A stretch of DNA of 21,888 nt from JBLFWJ01 sp047611425 (GTDB lineage Bacteria; Bacteroidota; Bacteroidia; UBA10329). Shown here in pieces: positions 7,556 to 14,841 of the stretch (position 1 is its first letter; every line of letters begins with the position of its first letter). Made by a program: the position numbers and the translations under genes. The notes below the pieces were generated by a model, which was given only the letters and a program-made list of their open reading frames with translations, was not told the origin of the DNA and ran no database searches. Location of the stretch: assembly GCA_047611425.1 (NCBI GenBank), contig JBLFWJ010000035.1:1-21888 (forward strand). Direction: 5' to 3'.

Positions 7556-8212
7556 TTAACTCAACTCATACAGGAAAGCCGCAAAGTGGCTTCCAGCGCC
7601 TAGCATTACTAGGATGTGCCAAATTGTGTGTGTCCACTTCTTTGATTTCCAGAGATAAAATCCTGCTCCAATCGTGTAGAAGAATCCACCACAGATCAAC
7701 ATGATATCTGCCGTTTTGGAAAGGGATCTGAAAAACATCCATGGATCCAAAAGCATAATGTATCCCATTAAAACATAGATCAACGTTGAAAACACTTTGA
7801 ATTTGTGCACGAATAGGGCTTTGAAGAAAATGCCAAGGAAAGCCATACCCCATAGACCGTACAGATAATACAGTCCTTCTTGGAAATACATTTTATTCAA
7901 GATGAGGGCTGTGTAGGTTCCCGCTATTAAAAAGTAGATACTGATGTGATCTAGTTTTTTAAGCAGAACTTTTCGTTTTGGGTCTCGTGCAGCGTGATAA
8001 ATTGTAGATGACCCCATCCCAAGAAGAAGCGAAAGGCCATAAACCCAAAGTCCGATATAGCCGATTTCAGTTGCTCCTGGTCCCGCTTTGTACAATAGAA
8101 CAGGAAATGCGATTAAGGCCATTAAAAAACCAATGCCGTGTGTTACGGCATTGGCTCTTTCTTCTTGTTCGCTGTATTCGATTACAGAAGTTTTAACTTC
8201 TTTTTCAATCAT
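7556..8212 (-). CDS. trhA: Hemolysin III / PAQR-family membrane protein TrhA
   Basis: This 218-residue integral membrane protein has about seven hydrophobic segments and the PAQR/hemolysin III signature. An N-terminal E-x-x-NAVTHGIG block (residues 17-27) and an SSTIYHA segment contribute the first conserved His. A DHISIYFLIAGTYTALIL block carries Asp and His, and the last helix contains SHFAAFLYE. These Ser/Asp/His residues form the putative metal site of the superfamily. Bacterial members (YqfA/TrhA) have been connected to membrane energetics; haemolytic activity is mostly a historical label. The ATG overlaps the TGA of the carbonic anhydrase gene by 4 nt (ATGA), so the two are translated together. 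This is the last gene of the minus-strand run and is convergent with the lipoprotein gene to its left with only an 8-bp gap. Confidence 0.94.
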   Translation of the reverse strand: MIEKEVKTSVIEYSEQEERANAVTHGIGFLMALIAFPVLLYKAGPGATEIGYIGLWVYGLSLLLGMGSSTIYHAARDPKRKVLLKKLDHISIYFLIAGTYTALILNKMYFQEGLYYLYGLWGMAFLGIFFKALFVHKFKVFSTLIYVLMGYIMLLDPWMFFRSLSKTADIMLICGGFFYTIGAGFYLWKSKKWTHTIWHILVMLGAGSHFAAFLYELS

Positions 8213-8829
8213 AGAAATTCAACATTTCCGGTTGCTACATTGTAAACTGCAGCCGCAATCACGATTTCACCGTTGTCTTCCATTTCCTTTAATACAGGGC
8301 TATCTCTTCTAATGTTGGCAACAGTTAAGAGGACATTCGACTCGACAACTTTCTGTACAAATCCGCCATTACTTGAAGTGCGATTTTCGGTTTCATCAGT
8401 TACAGAATCAATCGCAGGTTTTAGATTGGCTAACATGCTTGTGATGTTACCCAATTCAACTCCATCACAAGCACCCTTCACTGCTCCACAGCTAGAATGT
8501 CCAAGAACAACCACAGCTTTCGCCCCGGCAACTTTACAGGAATATTCAAGACTTCCGAGGATATCGGTATTGCTGAAATTACCAGCTACTCTGGCGTTGA
8601 ATAGATCGCCAATTCCTTGATCAAAGATTAGTTCAGCAGGAACCCTCGAATCAATACATCCAAGTACTGCCGCAAATGGCCATTGCCCACCACTGGTCTG
8701 ACTTTGTTGTAGGTTCAAATCTCGAGCGGTCATGTTGCCGTTCAGAAATCTTGTGTTTCCTGCTTTGAGTAATTCAATCGCTTTTGATGGCGATATATCG
8801 TTTTGGGATTCTGCGTTAAGTGCGTTCAT
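8209..8829 (-). CDS. Beta-class carbonic anhydrase
   Basis: This 206-residue enzyme interconverts CO2 and bicarbonate. Zinc ligands are evident: Cys58 in the C-I-D-S-R block, His111 and Cys114 in the GHSSCGAVKGAC block, with the Asp60/Arg62 dyad of beta-class enzymes. The N-terminal helix region 'ALELLKAGNxRFLNGN' is family-typical. No signal peptide is obvious, so a cytoplasmic enzyme supplying bicarbonate for carboxylations is likely. It directly precedes trhA with a 4-nt ATGA overlap. The 121-bp gap upstream holds a weak hairpin just after the small lipoprotein gene and an imperfect inverted repeat (8856-8864 with 8880-8888), but I see no convincing -7 box. Confidence 0.97.
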   Translation of the reverse strand: MNALNAESQNDISPSKAIELLKAGNTRFLNGNMTARDLNLQQSQTSGGQWPFAAVLGCIDSRVPAELIFDQGIGDLFNARVAGNFSNTDILGSLEYSCKVAGAKAVVVLGHSSCGAVKGACDGVELGNITSMLANLKPAIDSVTDETENRTSSNGGFVQKVVESNVLLTVANIRRDSPVLKEMEDNGEIVIAAAVYNVATGNVEFL

Positions 8830-8930
8830 AGTGAATTTTATAAAGTTGATTTATGGAACGAACACCCGTTTAAAAAGATTGTTCATTCGTTTTTTCAGCG
8901 AGCGAAAATATTCAAGAAATGGTGGAAATG

Positions 8931-8951
8931 AAAAAGCAAATAAAGCTTTTT
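8931..8951 (-). terminator. Weak hairpin after the 46-residue lipoprotein gene
   Basis: A 7-bp stem (8931-8937 with 8945-8951), closed by a 7-nt A/T loop, directly follows the stop codon on the minus strand. The U-rich 3' arm forms half of the stem. It is a poor intrinsic terminator but could stabilise or end the upstream transcript before the carbonic anhydrase leader. Confidence 0.3.
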
Positions 8952-9091
8952 TACATCGGGCCCATTTTCGTCTTAATCGCTTTTTTACCGTTGCATTTAC
9001 GGTAACTATTTCCAGTAGCACAAGACTCTAATATTAATGCCGATAAGGCAATTAGAATGGCAAAGGCGGCTATTTTTTTGATGGATTTCAT
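8951..9091 (-). CDS. Very small lipoprotein, 46 residues
   Basis: This short reading frame translates as MKSIKKIAAFAILIALSALI-LESC-ATGNSY, then RKCNGKKAIKTKMGPM. It has the full layout of a lipoprotein: three lysines, a hydrophobic core of about 15 residues, then Leu-Glu-Ser-Cys with the lipidated Cys at 24, leaving a mature peptide of only 23 residues. The mature part is basic, contains one further Cys (residue 33) and ends Lys-Met-Gly-Pro-Met. The ATG lies 33 bp after the stop of the Kazal lipoprotein gene on the same strand, so the two are probably co-transcribed. I recall similarly tiny lipoproteins in Bacteroidota genomes but cannot name a family. The coding call rests on the signal structure and the clean start and stop. 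Confidence 0.75.
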   Translation of the reverse strand: MKSIKKIAAFAILIALSALILESCATGNSYRKCNGKKAIKTKMGPM

Positions 9092-9124
9092 ATTAAATGA
9101 ACGATTTACGATTAAAGAAATTGT

Positions 9125-9328
9125 TTAGAAACACTCGCCATCCTTATAGTCATCAATTCCGGCACAAATAGCTTGGCAAGAGTTACCATAAGTGACGTTA
9201 TCACACCCACAAACTGGGTCGTATATGGCAGGACAAATACAACTTGGGTCGGGAACTCCGTCCGGGCATTTCAGACAGCCTACAAGGGATACACTAATTA
9301 CTAGGCTAAATAATAAATGGGATTTCAT
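9125..9328 (-). CDS. Kazal-type serine protease inhibitor domain lipoprotein
   Basis: This is a 67-residue secreted lipoprotein. The signal runs to Leu-Val-Gly-Cys with lipidated Cys18. The mature 50 residues are one Kazal-like domain: 'CICPAIYDPVCGCDNVTYGNSC' (residues 30-51) with the Asp-Pro-Val-Cys-Gly and Thr-Tyr-x-Asn-x-Cys landmarks, then 'CAGIDDYKDGEC'. Nine cysteines in 67 residues mean one for lipid attachment and eight in the mature chain; the extra pair at 21 and 42 differs from the six-Cys eukaryotic type but is common in bacterial members. Kazal domains inhibit serine proteases by presenting a loop to the active site; whether this copy does so is not shown. It lies 26 bp after yebC on the same strand. 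Confidence 0.92.
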   Translation of the reverse strand: MKSHLLFSLVISVSLVGCLKCPDGVPDPSCICPAIYDPVCGCDNVTYGNSCQAICAGIDDYKDGECF

Positions 9329-9354
9329 GTCAAGGATTTGACTCGGAACGATAA

Positions 9355-10062
9355 TTAAGCCAAATTGGTATAAACTGCTTGCACATCATCGTCTTCCTCA
9401 ATCTTGTCAAGCATTTTCTCAATGTCTTCCATTTGCTCCTCACTGAATTCCTTGGCGTCAGTGGGGATACGCTGCAAGGTGGCTTTTGAGACTTCTATAT
9501 TCATGCCCTCCAGTGCCTTGGACATTGACCCGAATTCCTTGAAATCAGCATAAGCGTAGAAGGTTTCTTCGTTCAATTCGATTTCTTCTAATCCATGATC
9601 TATCAATTCTAACTCTAGTTCCTCAATATTAAGTTCTCCTTGCGGGAACTCGAATACAGCCTTTCGGTTGAACATGAATTCCAATGAGCCGGTAGGAGCG
9701 AGGGAACCGCCAGAGCGGGTTAGGTATACTTTAATGTTGGCAACGGTTCTATTCGGGTTATCTGTTGCTGCCTCCACAAAAACCAATGAACCATGAGGGC
9801 CTTTTCCCTCGTAATTAATCTCTGAGAAATTCTCCAAATCTTTTGAAGACGCACGTTTAATCGCTGCTTCAATATTGTCTTTGGGCATGTTTTGCCCTTT
9901 TGCATTCTGAATTGCTGTACGAAGGCTCGCATTCATCTCTGGATCTGAACCACCTTCTTTCGCAGCGATGGTTATTGCCTTTGCCAACTTTGGAAATATC
10001 CGCGACATTTTGTCCCATCTCTTCTCCTTTGCCGCTCTTCGGTATTCAAATGCTCTTCCCAT
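9355..10062 (-). CDS. yebC: YebC/PmpR-family protein
   Basis: This 235-residue cytoplasmic protein has the family's start 'MGRAFEYRRAAKEKRWDKMSRIF', the basic N-terminal domain continuing 'KLAKAITIAAKEGGSDPEMN', and the 'NMPKDNIEAAIKRAS' and 'YEGKGPHGSLVFVEAATDNPNRT' blocks. An acidic C-terminal domain follows. The family was long annotated as DNA-binding transcription regulators; more recent work assigns YebC proteins a role at the ribosome on proline-rich stretches. The N-terminal variant reading GRAFEYRRA rather than GHSKWA is the form I associate with Bacteroidota. It lies 23 bp after asnB on the same strand, with no promoter visible between them, so it is likely co-transcribed. Confidence 0.96.
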   Translation of the reverse strand: MGRAFEYRRAAKEKRWDKMSRIFPKLAKAITIAAKEGGSDPEMNASLRTAIQNAKGQNMPKDNIEAAIKRASSKDLENFSEINYEGKGPHGSLVFVEAATDNPNRTVANIKVYLTRSGGSLAPTGSLEFMFNRKAVFEFPQGELNIEELELELIDHGLEEIELNEETFYAYADFKEFGSMSKALEGMNIEVSKATLQRIPTDAKEFSEEQMEDIEKMLDKIEEDDDVQAVYTNLA

Positions 10063-10085
10063 GACTAATCAATTATACTTTAGTT

Positions 10086-11981
10086 TCAATTCAAATATCG
10101 TTTCCACCAATGTTGGAATACGATCAATGTCCAAATGTGTGTGGCACTATCGCCAGGGTCATTTGACATCAACTTTTTCTTCAATAATTGAATTTCTGAT
10201 AATTCAAAAATACCCTGTGCCTGAACAAAAGTATCACCGAGCAAATCATTCATTATCAGGTCATTCAATTCGTTTCTGAACCACTTCAAAATCGGTACTT
10301 CAAACCCGTGTTTTGGCCGATTAAATAATTCCTCTGGAAGTAAACTTCTGAAGCTTTCTTGAACGATTCTTTTTCTCAAATTATTGTTAATCTTCTGGTC
10401 AAACGGTATGCTAAAAGCAAACTCAGCGATTCGATGATCTAAGAAGGGAACACGAACTTCCAATCCATGAGACATGCTCATCAAATCCACCTTAGTCAGC
10501 ATGTCATTTGGCAGTACTAAATGGAGGTCTGAATACAGAACGTCATCCATTTGATTAATACTTTTACTGGAGTCCGGTAAGTTTCTGAGTATGAGGTCTT
10601 TTCGTTCTGAAAAAGATTGGTGGTTAAGGTCGTTTTTCAGCAGTTTTGACGCTTGGTCCTGCGGCAGAAAACTAACCATGAACCAGTACCGTTCTGATGA
10701 ACTGAGTTTGGCCGAAGTGGCCAATTTGTCAAGCTGTCGGAATAGATTAGTAACCTTAGAATTTCTAGATTTTGGAAGTGCTTTCCATACCGGTGCTAAT
10801 GCTTTTGCACCTTGAACAGCAAGCCCTCCTTTTCTCAATCTGTACTCTGCGTAATACTTGTTGTACCCACCAAATAATTCGTCTGCTCCGTCACCGGATA
10901 AAGCGACCGTAACATGCTTGCGAGTTTGCTGGCAAAGGATATTTACGGCTATGGCAGATGAGTCCGCAAATGGCTCGTCAATGTGATCCAACATGTCGAA
11001 CAAATTGGCAAACAAATCATCGTTTTTCAATTTGAAAACGGTGTGATCTGTCTTGTACTTTTTGGCAACGAGTTCTGCAAAACTTGTCTCATCGAAATAG
11101 GGCTCATCGGCATAACCAATTGAGTAAGTTTTAAGCTGATCCGTATATCTTGATGCTATTGCAACAATTGCCGAAGAATCAATGCCACCACTTAAAAATG
11201 CTCCAAGAGGAACGTCAGAAAGCATGCGCATTCTGACTGATTCATCCATCAAGTCCTGAAAGGCTTTGAAAGAAACCGTTTCATCCTTGAATTCTGGATT
11301 CGGTTTTCTTTCTACTTCGTAGTACTGATGATTTTCAACCTTGCCTTGGCTGACTTTCAGGTAATGACCTGGTTCCAATCTCCTAATTCCTTTTAGCATT
11401 GAATAAGGATGAGGGATGTAGGTCAATTGTAAGTACAGTCTCAGCGTAGTTTGATCCAATTCCCTTTTTATTGGGAACTTGAGAAGACCTTTCAGTTCAC
11501 TTCCAAAAGCGAGATGGCTTTCGTCTTGATAATAATGAAGCGGTTTAATGCCGATTCGATCCCGAGCAATGAATAGTTCGTCCTTGTCTTTGTCGTAAAT
11601 GGCAAGGGCAAAAAAGCCATTAAGCTTGTTTAGAAAAGAAGGCCCTTCTTCAATATACATGTGAAGAAGTACCTCCGTATCAGTATTTGAATTGAGCTGA
11701 ACACCTTTGGAAACAAGCTCTTCGCGATACTTTTTGAAATTGTAGACTTCACCATTGTACACAATGCTGTATCGTCCATCATGTGCGTACATGGGTTGAG
11801 TACCTGCATCGCTAACATCCATAATGGAAAGGCGAACGTGGCCAAGGCCAACGTTACCAGTATTTACAAAAGCCTGAGCATCAGGTCCTCGAGAAGAAAT
11901 TGAATTGGTCGCCTCAGGTAATTGTTGACCCCAATCAGCGCTTTCTGGTGTTAATTTCAGATATCCTACAATGCCACACAT
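10086..11981 (-). CDS. asnB: Asparagine synthase (glutamine-hydrolysing)-family amidotransferase
   Basis: This 631-residue protein has two domains. The N-terminal glutaminase (class II amidotransferase) has the nucleophile Cys2 in MCGIVG, with SSRGPDA (29-35), VRLSIMD (49-55) and YNGEVYN (75-81). The C-terminal synthetase has the ATP pyrophosphatase loop LSGGIDSS (263-270) and a later 'ALSGDGADELFGGYNKY'. It makes an amide from glutamine-derived ammonia and ATP, classically asparagine from aspartate. The length (about 630 rather than 550) matches the form that also occurs in polysaccharide and exosortase clusters, so the substrate may not be free aspartate; no such cluster surrounds it here. 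An imperfect promoter and a palindrome lie directly before its ATG, divergent from the universal stress gene. Confidence 0.95.
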   Translation of the reverse strand: MCGIVGYLKLTPESADWGQQLPEATNSISSRGPDAQAFVNTGNVGLGHVRLSIMDVSDAGTQPMYAHDGRYSIVYNGEVYNFKKYREELVSKGVQLNSNTDTEVLLHMYIEEGPSFLNKLNGFFALAIYDKDKDELFIARDRIGIKPLHYYQDESHLAFGSELKGLLKFPIKRELDQTTLRLYLQLTYIPHPYSMLKGIRRLEPGHYLKVSQGKVENHQYYEVERKPNPEFKDETVSFKAFQDLMDESVRMRMLSDVPLGAFLSGGIDSSAIVAIASRYTDQLKTYSIGYADEPYFDETSFAELVAKKYKTDHTVFKLKNDDLFANLFDMLDHIDEPFADSSAIAVNILCQQTRKHVTVALSGDGADELFGGYNKYYAEYRLRKGGLAVQGAKALAPVWKALPKSRNSKVTNLFRQLDKLATSAKLSSSERYWFMVSFLPQDQASKLLKNDLNHQSFSERKDLILRNLPDSSKSINQMDDVLYSDLHLVLPNDMLTKVDLMSMSHGLEVRVPFLDHRIAEFAFSIPFDQKINNNLRKRIVQESFRSLLPEELFNRPKHGFEVPILKWFRNELNDLIMNDLLGDTFVQAQGIFELSEIQLLKKKLMSNDPGDSATHIWTLIVFQHWWKRYLN

Positions 11982-11987
11982 CGGCAG

Positions 11988-12017
11988 CGAATTTACCGAT
12001 CCATTGGATCAATGCAA
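11988..12017 (-). promoter_or_regulatory. Candidate promoter for asnB, almost leaderless
   Basis: On the minus strand TTG (12017-12015) is followed after 19 nt by TAAATTCG (11995-11988), one base from TAnnTTTG. The last base is only 6 nt from the asnB ATG, so the transcript would start at or very near the start codon. Confidence 0.4.
11998..12010. repeat. 13-bp odd palindrome in the asnB/universal stress intergenic region
   Basis: GATCCATTGGATC is a perfect palindrome around a central base. It lies between the -33 and -7 elements of the candidate asnB promoter, a position where a bound repressor would block polymerase. It could also be chance; no second copy is visible. Confidence 0.35.
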
Positions 12018-12079
12018 TTAATGGCGTTCATCAGTGTAAATAATGCTTTCAAACAGCTCATAGCCTGTTCCAAATGTTG

Positions 12080-12087
12080 TAATTTTG
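12080..12087 (+). promoter_or_regulatory. -7 promoter element for the universal stress genes
   Basis: TAATTTTG matches the Bacteroidota TAnnTTTG element and lies 19 nt before the ATG at 12107, which gives a short A-rich leader typical of the phylum. I see no clear TTTG -33 element 19-21 nt upstream. Confidence 0.55.
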
Positions 12088-12106
12088 CGGTCAATTTAAA
12101 GCGAAA

Positions 12107-12994
12107 ATGAGCCAAGAAAACGCGGTTACAATCCTAGTACCGGTAGATTATTCAGATCAATCAATTATTGCCCTTGATCAGGCTGCGGAGTTATCAAAAG
12201 CATTCCATTCCAAGATCCACATTCTAAATGTTATTGCCGGAGATCACTCGATTAGAAAGTTTTTTAGAGACGATGTAAGGGAGGCAGAGATTGAAAAAGG
12301 CGTAAAAGCTAAAGTTGGTGCATTGGCAACCGAAATATCTGAAAAGTTTAATGTAGAGGTGACGCACGGTGTTGCTCATGGGAAAATTTACGATCAGATT
12401 GTAAATGCTGCGGATGTGCTTGATGCACGGTTTATCGTTATGGGCACAAATGGTTCTGTTGGTTTAAAAGGAAAATTTATTGGGTCAAACGCACTGAGAG
12501 TAGTACGAGAATCGAAAGTTCCAGTTATTACCATCAAAGGTAAATCTCATAGAAAAGGATGTAAAAACATAGTTTTGCCTCTTGATTTAACGAAGGAAAC
12601 CAAAGAAAAAGTTTCGAGGGCCGTTGAATTCGCAAAGATGTTTGGATCAACGATTAGGGTGGTTTCTGTCCTCCTTACAAACGATGAATTCATTGTAAAT
12701 AGATTGACTCGACAATTGGATCAAGTGAAAAAATTCTTGGTAACCAAAGGAGTTGATTCTACGGCAGAAATAATCAAGGATACAAAGGGCGGTAATTCTC
12801 TTTCAGATGGGATTATTGACTATGCCGGAAAAAGCAAAGGAGACCTAATTATGATTATGACTCAACAAGAAGATGATTCAAACGACTATTTCATAGGGTC
12901 AACATCTCAGGGAATCATTAATAATTCGGATATTCCGGTCTTAAGTATTATTCCGAGTAAAAAGAAGGATACAAGTGTATTCAACCCGTATTAA
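12107..12994 (+). CDS. Universal stress protein, tandem UspA domains
   Basis: This 295-residue cytoplasmic protein has two Usp domains, residues about 5-145 and 152-288. The first begins 'VTILVPVDYSDQS' and carries the ATP-binding signature G-x2-G-x9-G-S at Gly113, Gly116, Gly126, Ser127. The second begins 'CKNIVLPLDLTKET' and has lost that signature (MTQQEDDSNDYFIGST). Proteins of this kind bind nucleotide or signal metabolic stress; no enzymatic activity is known for the group. It is followed after 42 bp by a paralogue of the same layout, and lies divergent to asnB. Its TAnnTTTG -7 element is the likely promoter for both genes. The start was chosen because the A-rich sequence directly before the ATG is the usual Bacteroidota leader. 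Confidence 0.95.
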   Translation: MSQENAVTILVPVDYSDQSIIALDQAAELSKAFHSKIHILNVIAGDHSIRKFFRDDVREAEIEKGVKAKVGALATEISEKFNVEVTHGVAHGKIYDQIVNAADVLDARFIVMGTNGSVGLKGKFIGSNALRVVRESKVPVITIKGKSHRKGCKNIVLPLDLTKETKEKVSRAVEFAKMFGSTIRVVSVLLTNDEFIVNRLTRQLDQVKKFLVTKGVDSTAEIIKDTKGGNSLSDGIIDYAGKSKGDLIMIMTQQEDDSNDYFIGSTSQGIINNSDIPVLSIIPSKKKDTSVFNPY

Positions 12995-13036
12995 AATCAG
13001 ATTTGTTAACTTAATCTCACTTTAAAACCGATATAG

Positions 13037-13906
13037 ATGAGTCAGGGCTTCAAAATCAACAGAATAGTTTTTCCAACAGATTTTTCTGAAACAGCAAATA
13101 AGGCTGAAGATCATGTAGTTAACATGGCAAAAGGTATGGGAAGTAAGCTTACGCTTTTACACGTTTTTGAATCTTCTTCTTATGGAATGTTCGGAAAAAG
13201 CAAAGGGACCGATTCTGATGTTTTGGATGCCATTAGAGATAAAGTAAATGGAAAAGCGGCTGATTTGAGCAAGGCGCACGGAATTGAAACGGATGTTGTT
13301 TTTGGAACCGGAAGAATCTATGATCAGATCGTAAATGTTGCTCAAGATGTAGATGCCGATCTTATAATGATGGGCACCCACGGTATATCTGGGGTTGCCG
13401 AGTTTTTCGCAGGAAGTAATGCGTTTAAAGTGGTTACTCAGAGTCCTTGCCCGGTAATGACTATACAGGAAGCTCGTGATTCTGCTGGATATAAAAACAT
13501 TGTTTTGCCAATGGACTCAACTAATGAGTCTAGACAAAAAGTGGTACAAGCTATCGCTCTGGCAAAGAAGTATGGAAGCACGCTTCATATTGCTAATCTA
13601 ATTAGTGATGATGACCCTCAGGTTCGACACGTTTTTGGTATTAAGGAAAAGCAAATTACCGATGTGCTGGATGCAGAGGAGATTCCTTACTCCGTAACAA
13701 CATTGGTTGGCGATAATCTAGCTACGATGACGATGAATCATGCGGAAAGCAAGAAAGCTGATCTCATCATTATGATGACTGAGCAGGAGTATAACATGAC
13801 CGGGTTCTTGATGGGGCAGTTTGCTCAGCAGATTGTAAATCATTCTAAGATTCCGGTGATGAGCGTATCACCAGAAGATCACAGTGACGGCTTCCACTTT
13901 AGCTAA
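13037..13906 (+). CDS. Universal stress protein, tandem UspA domains (paralogue)
   Basis: This 289-residue protein is a clear paralogue of the preceding gene. Its first domain 'NRIVFPTDFSETA' has the G-x2-G-x9-G-S ATP site at Gly113, Gly116, Gly126, Ser127, the same residue numbers as in the neighbour. The second domain 'YKNIVLPMDSTNES' ends in the degenerate MTEQEYNMTGFLMGQF segment with no nucleotide motif. The shared 'GRIYDQIVN'/'GKIYDQIVN' block (91-100) supports duplication of the whole two-domain gene. I see no separate promoter in the 42-bp gap, so it is probably co-transcribed. It converges on xerD with a 7-bp gap; an A/T-rich inverted repeat (13901-13907 with 13913-13919) covers both stop codons. 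Confidence 0.95.
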   Translation: MSQGFKINRIVFPTDFSETANKAEDHVVNMAKGMGSKLTLLHVFESSSYGMFGKSKGTDSDVLDAIRDKVNGKAADLSKAHGIETDVVFGTGRIYDQIVNVAQDVDADLIMMGTHGISGVAEFFAGSNAFKVVTQSPCPVMTIQEARDSAGYKNIVLPMDSTNESRQKVVQAIALAKKYGSTLHIANLISDDDPQVRHVFGIKEKQITDVLDAEEIPYSVTTLVGDNLATMTMNHAESKKADLIIMMTEQEYNMTGFLMGQFAQQIVNHSKIPVMSVSPEDHSDGFHFS

Positions 13907-13913
13907 TAATTAA

Positions 13914-14804
13914 TTAGCTTCTTGGATGAAATTGAATTATCGCATCTCGCAGATATTGCTGGTCGAGGTGAGTGTAAATTTCAGTTGTCGTGATTGACTC
14001 GTGCCCAAGCATATCCTGAACGGCTCTTAAATCTGCACCTCCATGCACCAAGTGTGTCGCAAAACTGTGTCTTAGTGTATGCGGGCTGATATTCTTTTTT
14101 ATGCCAGCGTCTGCAGCAGCTTTTTTAATAATGTTGAAAATCATTACTCTTGAAAGGCTTGAACCTCTTGAATTCAAGAAGATGAAATCTTCTGAGCCCT
14201 TTTTGACATTTTGATGATTTCGAATTTCAGATTGATAAGTTTTAATCCTTTTTGAAGCCATTCCTCCTAGTGGGACAAGCCGTTCTTTATCGCCCTTTCC
14301 AGTTACTCGAATAAATCCTTCTTTGAAATGTATGCAGCTAATTTTGAGGTTGCATAACTCCGAAACCCGAAGACCTGCCCCATATAATGTTTCGATAATC
14401 GCTCGGTTTCGTTCACCATTTGGATTGCTCAAATCGATCGACTCAATCATCTTTTCAATCTCCTCGATATTTAATGTTTCAGGAAGCTTTCTTTTGAGTT
14501 TTGGTGTTTCCAGAAGTTCCGCTGGATCTAGGATGATTAAATCCTCCAATAAAAGGTATTTGAAAAAACCTCTAATGCTTGAAACCACACGCGATTGTGA
14601 GGACGGACTAATTCCAATCTCAGCCAAACTTCGAATGTATCCTCTTAATTGTGGCGCTTTCGCGTTTTGGGGAGTGGCATCATCACCGATAAAGTCTGCC
14701 AAAGAATTAATGTCACGAGTATAAGCCTCAATAGTGTTGGCAGATAGGGACCTTTCCAATCGGATATGATTTCTAAAACCGTCTATAGCTCCTTGCCAAT
14801 GCAT
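13914..14804 (-). CDS. xerD: Tyrosine recombinase XerC/XerD
   Basis: This 296-residue site-specific recombinase resolves chromosome dimers at dif during division. It has the SAM-like N-terminal core-binding domain (residues about 4-90) and the catalytic domain with all six residues in place: Arg146 in GAGLRVSEL, Lys170 in GKGDKER, His242 and Arg245 in HTLRH, His268 in LGHESI and the nucleophile Tyr277 in EIYTHLD. The C-terminus ends FHPR as in Bacteroidota XerD. The frame extends 12 codons further left to 14840, but I chose the ATG at 14804 because the protein then starts at the core-binding helix, and because the longer form would run into the start of aroQ. No integron, phage or attachment site is nearby, so it is a housekeeping enzyme. 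Confidence 0.95.
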   Translation of the reverse strand: MHWQGAIDGFRNHIRLERSLSANTIEAYTRDINSLADFIGDDATPQNAKAPQLRGYIRSLAEIGISPSSQSRVVSSIRGFFKYLLLEDLIILDPAELLETPKLKRKLPETLNIEEIEKMIESIDLSNPNGERNRAIIETLYGAGLRVSELCNLKISCIHFKEGFIRVTGKGDKERLVPLGGMASKRIKTYQSEIRNHQNVKKGSEDFIFLNSRGSSLSRVMIFNIIKKAAADAGIKKNISPHTLRHSFATHLVHGGADLRAVQDMLGHESITTTEIYTHLDQQYLRDAIIQFHPRS

Positions 14805-14841
14805 GGCGGAAGTTATACTTTGCAGGCCATACAACGCCAAA

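Noticed and set aside
8856..8888. Imperfect inverted repeat (GAACGAACA with TGTTCATTC) upstream of carbonic anhydrase as an operator
   Set aside because: One mismatch, a 15-bp spacer and no nearby promoter elements; not distinguishable from chance.
13901..13919. A/T-rich inverted repeat over the stops of the second Usp gene and xerD as a bidirectional terminator
   Set aside because: The 7-bp stem is almost all A/T with no GC core and no T-run, so it is too weak to call a terminator.
13914..14804. A tyrosine recombinase as a sign of a phage, integron or genomic island
   Set aside because: All motifs and the C-terminus fit housekeeping XerD, with core metabolic neighbours and no attachment repeats or other mobile genes.
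14805..14840. Longer xerD start adding 12 residues
   Set aside because: The extension has no counterpart in XerD and would fill the whole gap to the aroQ start, leaving no room for promoters.
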